Source of the DNA: Limosilactobacillus reuteri subsp. reuteri
GTDB taxonomy: Bacteria > Bacillota > Bacilli > Lactobacillales > Lactobacillaceae
Length of the DNA stretch: 64,000 bases
NCBI RefSeq assembly: GCF_000016825.1
Contig: NC_009513.1
Coordinates: 1,201,501 to 1,265,500 of the forward strand
Direction: 5' to 3'
Shown here: positions 63,522 through 64,000 of the stretch, one piece after another
Position numbering within the stretch: the first letter of the stretch is position 1
Layout: every line of letters starts with the position of its first letter
The notes under the pieces: generated by a model
Told to the model about the DNA's origin: nothing
Database searches by the model: none
What the model saw: the letters and a program-made list of their open reading frames with translations, nothing else
Program-made: the position numbers and the translations under genes

Positions 63522-64000
63522 CTATCGCAATTCGGTGTGTCCACGTTTTACTAAAATATCGCGGATTTTTGTCGATAATAGGTCGATTGCAACTTGGTTT
63601 TCGCCACCTTCTGGCACAATAATGTCAGCATAGCGTTTAGTTGGTTCAACAAATTGATGGTACATTGGTTTTACCGTAGCCAGGTACTGAGTAATAATTG
63701 AATCAAGGGACCGTCCACGCTCTACCATATCACGTTGAATTCGACGAATAATCCGAATATCATCATCTGTATCAACATAAACTTTAATATCCATTAAATC
63801 CCGTAAACGTTCATCATCAAGAATTAAGATTCCTTCTAAAATAATGACATCAGTCGGTTCTACATGAACGGTTTTGTCGGAACGCGTATATTGTGTATAG
63901 TCGTACACCGGCATCTCAATCGCCTTATTACTCCGCAAATCCGTTAGCTGTTTAATCAAAAAATCTGTATCAAATGCAAGCGGATGATCATAATTTACTG
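63522..64000 (-). CDS. udk: Uridine kinase, partial (5' end outside window)
   Basis: Only the C-terminal 159 residues are present; the frame stays open to the window edge, where it reads NYDHPLAFD, a uridine kinase motif. Visible parts include [26 protein letters not shown] and [15 protein letters not shown]. Udk salvages uridine and cytidine to UMP and CMP. The P-loop lies beyond the window, upstream of 64000. Confidence 0.93.
   Translation of the reverse strand, partial: VNYDHPLAFDTDFLIKQLTDLRSNKAIEMPVYDYTQYTRSDKTVHVEPTDVIILEGILILDDERLRDLMDIKVYVDTDDDIRIIRRIQRDMVERGRSLDSIITQYLATVKPMYHQFVEPTKRYADIIVPEGGENQVAIDLLSTKIRDILVKRGHTELR

Overview
The window is a continuous piece of a low-GC Gram-positive chromosome. 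Gene order and protein sequences point to the Lactobacillaceae, and most likely Limosilactobacillus reuteri or a close relative; the species is inferred from recognition, since no database was searched. Nearly all genes lie on the minus strand. I see no transposase, prophage, rRNA operon or CRISPR array. It is mostly housekeeping DNA with a few lineage-specific inserts.

Region 1 (about 1-29,740, all minus) is the classic Firmicutes supra-operon. In transcription order it runs gmk, rpoZ, coaBC, priA, fmt, rsmB, prpC, pknB, rsgA, rpe, thiN, then rpmB, yloU, fakA-like yloV, recG, plsX, acpP, rnc, smc, ftsY, ylxM, ffh, rpsP, khpA, rimM, trmD, an APC permease and rplS. It links nucleotide and CoA supply, translation initiation, cell-wall kinase signalling, lipid synthesis, chromosome organisation, protein targeting and ribosome maturation. 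An amino-acid permease sits between trmD and rplS.

Region 2 (29,837-41,640) starts with a small plus-strand YolD-like gene whose promoter carries a near-consensus LexA box. A large palindromic intergenic element separates it from the minus-strand run rplU-prp-rpmA, yggS-pepP-2H phosphoesterase-yqhY-nusB, and folD-xseA-xseB-ispA-tlyA-argR-recN. No efp lies between pepP and yqhY, and no dxs between ispA and tlyA.

Region 3 (41,640-48,180) is the accessory part. It has a TetR regulator with inverted repeats at its promoter, a tRNA-Arg(TCT), a 44-residue membrane peptide, and a three-gene operon of unknown function (coiled-coil protein, acidic-tailed protein, degenerate dUTPase-like protein). It also has a MITE-like palindromic element, and a methionine T-box operon encoding MetQ, MsrA and a MIP18/SufT-like protein. 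A 41-residue basic protein is transcribed divergently from that T-box operon.

Region 4 (48,175-57,432) carries an aminotransferase, gltX, glnA under a GlnR-type operator (no glnR adjacent), miaA, a DUF3042 membrane peptide, and the group fthC, rhomboid, yqgQ, glucokinase and membrane-anchored rhodanese-like protein, followed upstream by rpmG.

Region 5 (57,433-64,000) has a class B penicillin-binding protein, a large YfhO-family membrane protein on the plus strand, a HesB/YneR-like protein, a 27-bp perfect palindrome, greA, and the 3' part of udk cut by the window edge.

For novelty, the best candidates are the LexA-controlled orphan YolD-like gene, the three-gene unknown operon, the T-box metQ-msrA-sufT operon with a non-lipoprotein MetQ, and the palindromic repeat family.
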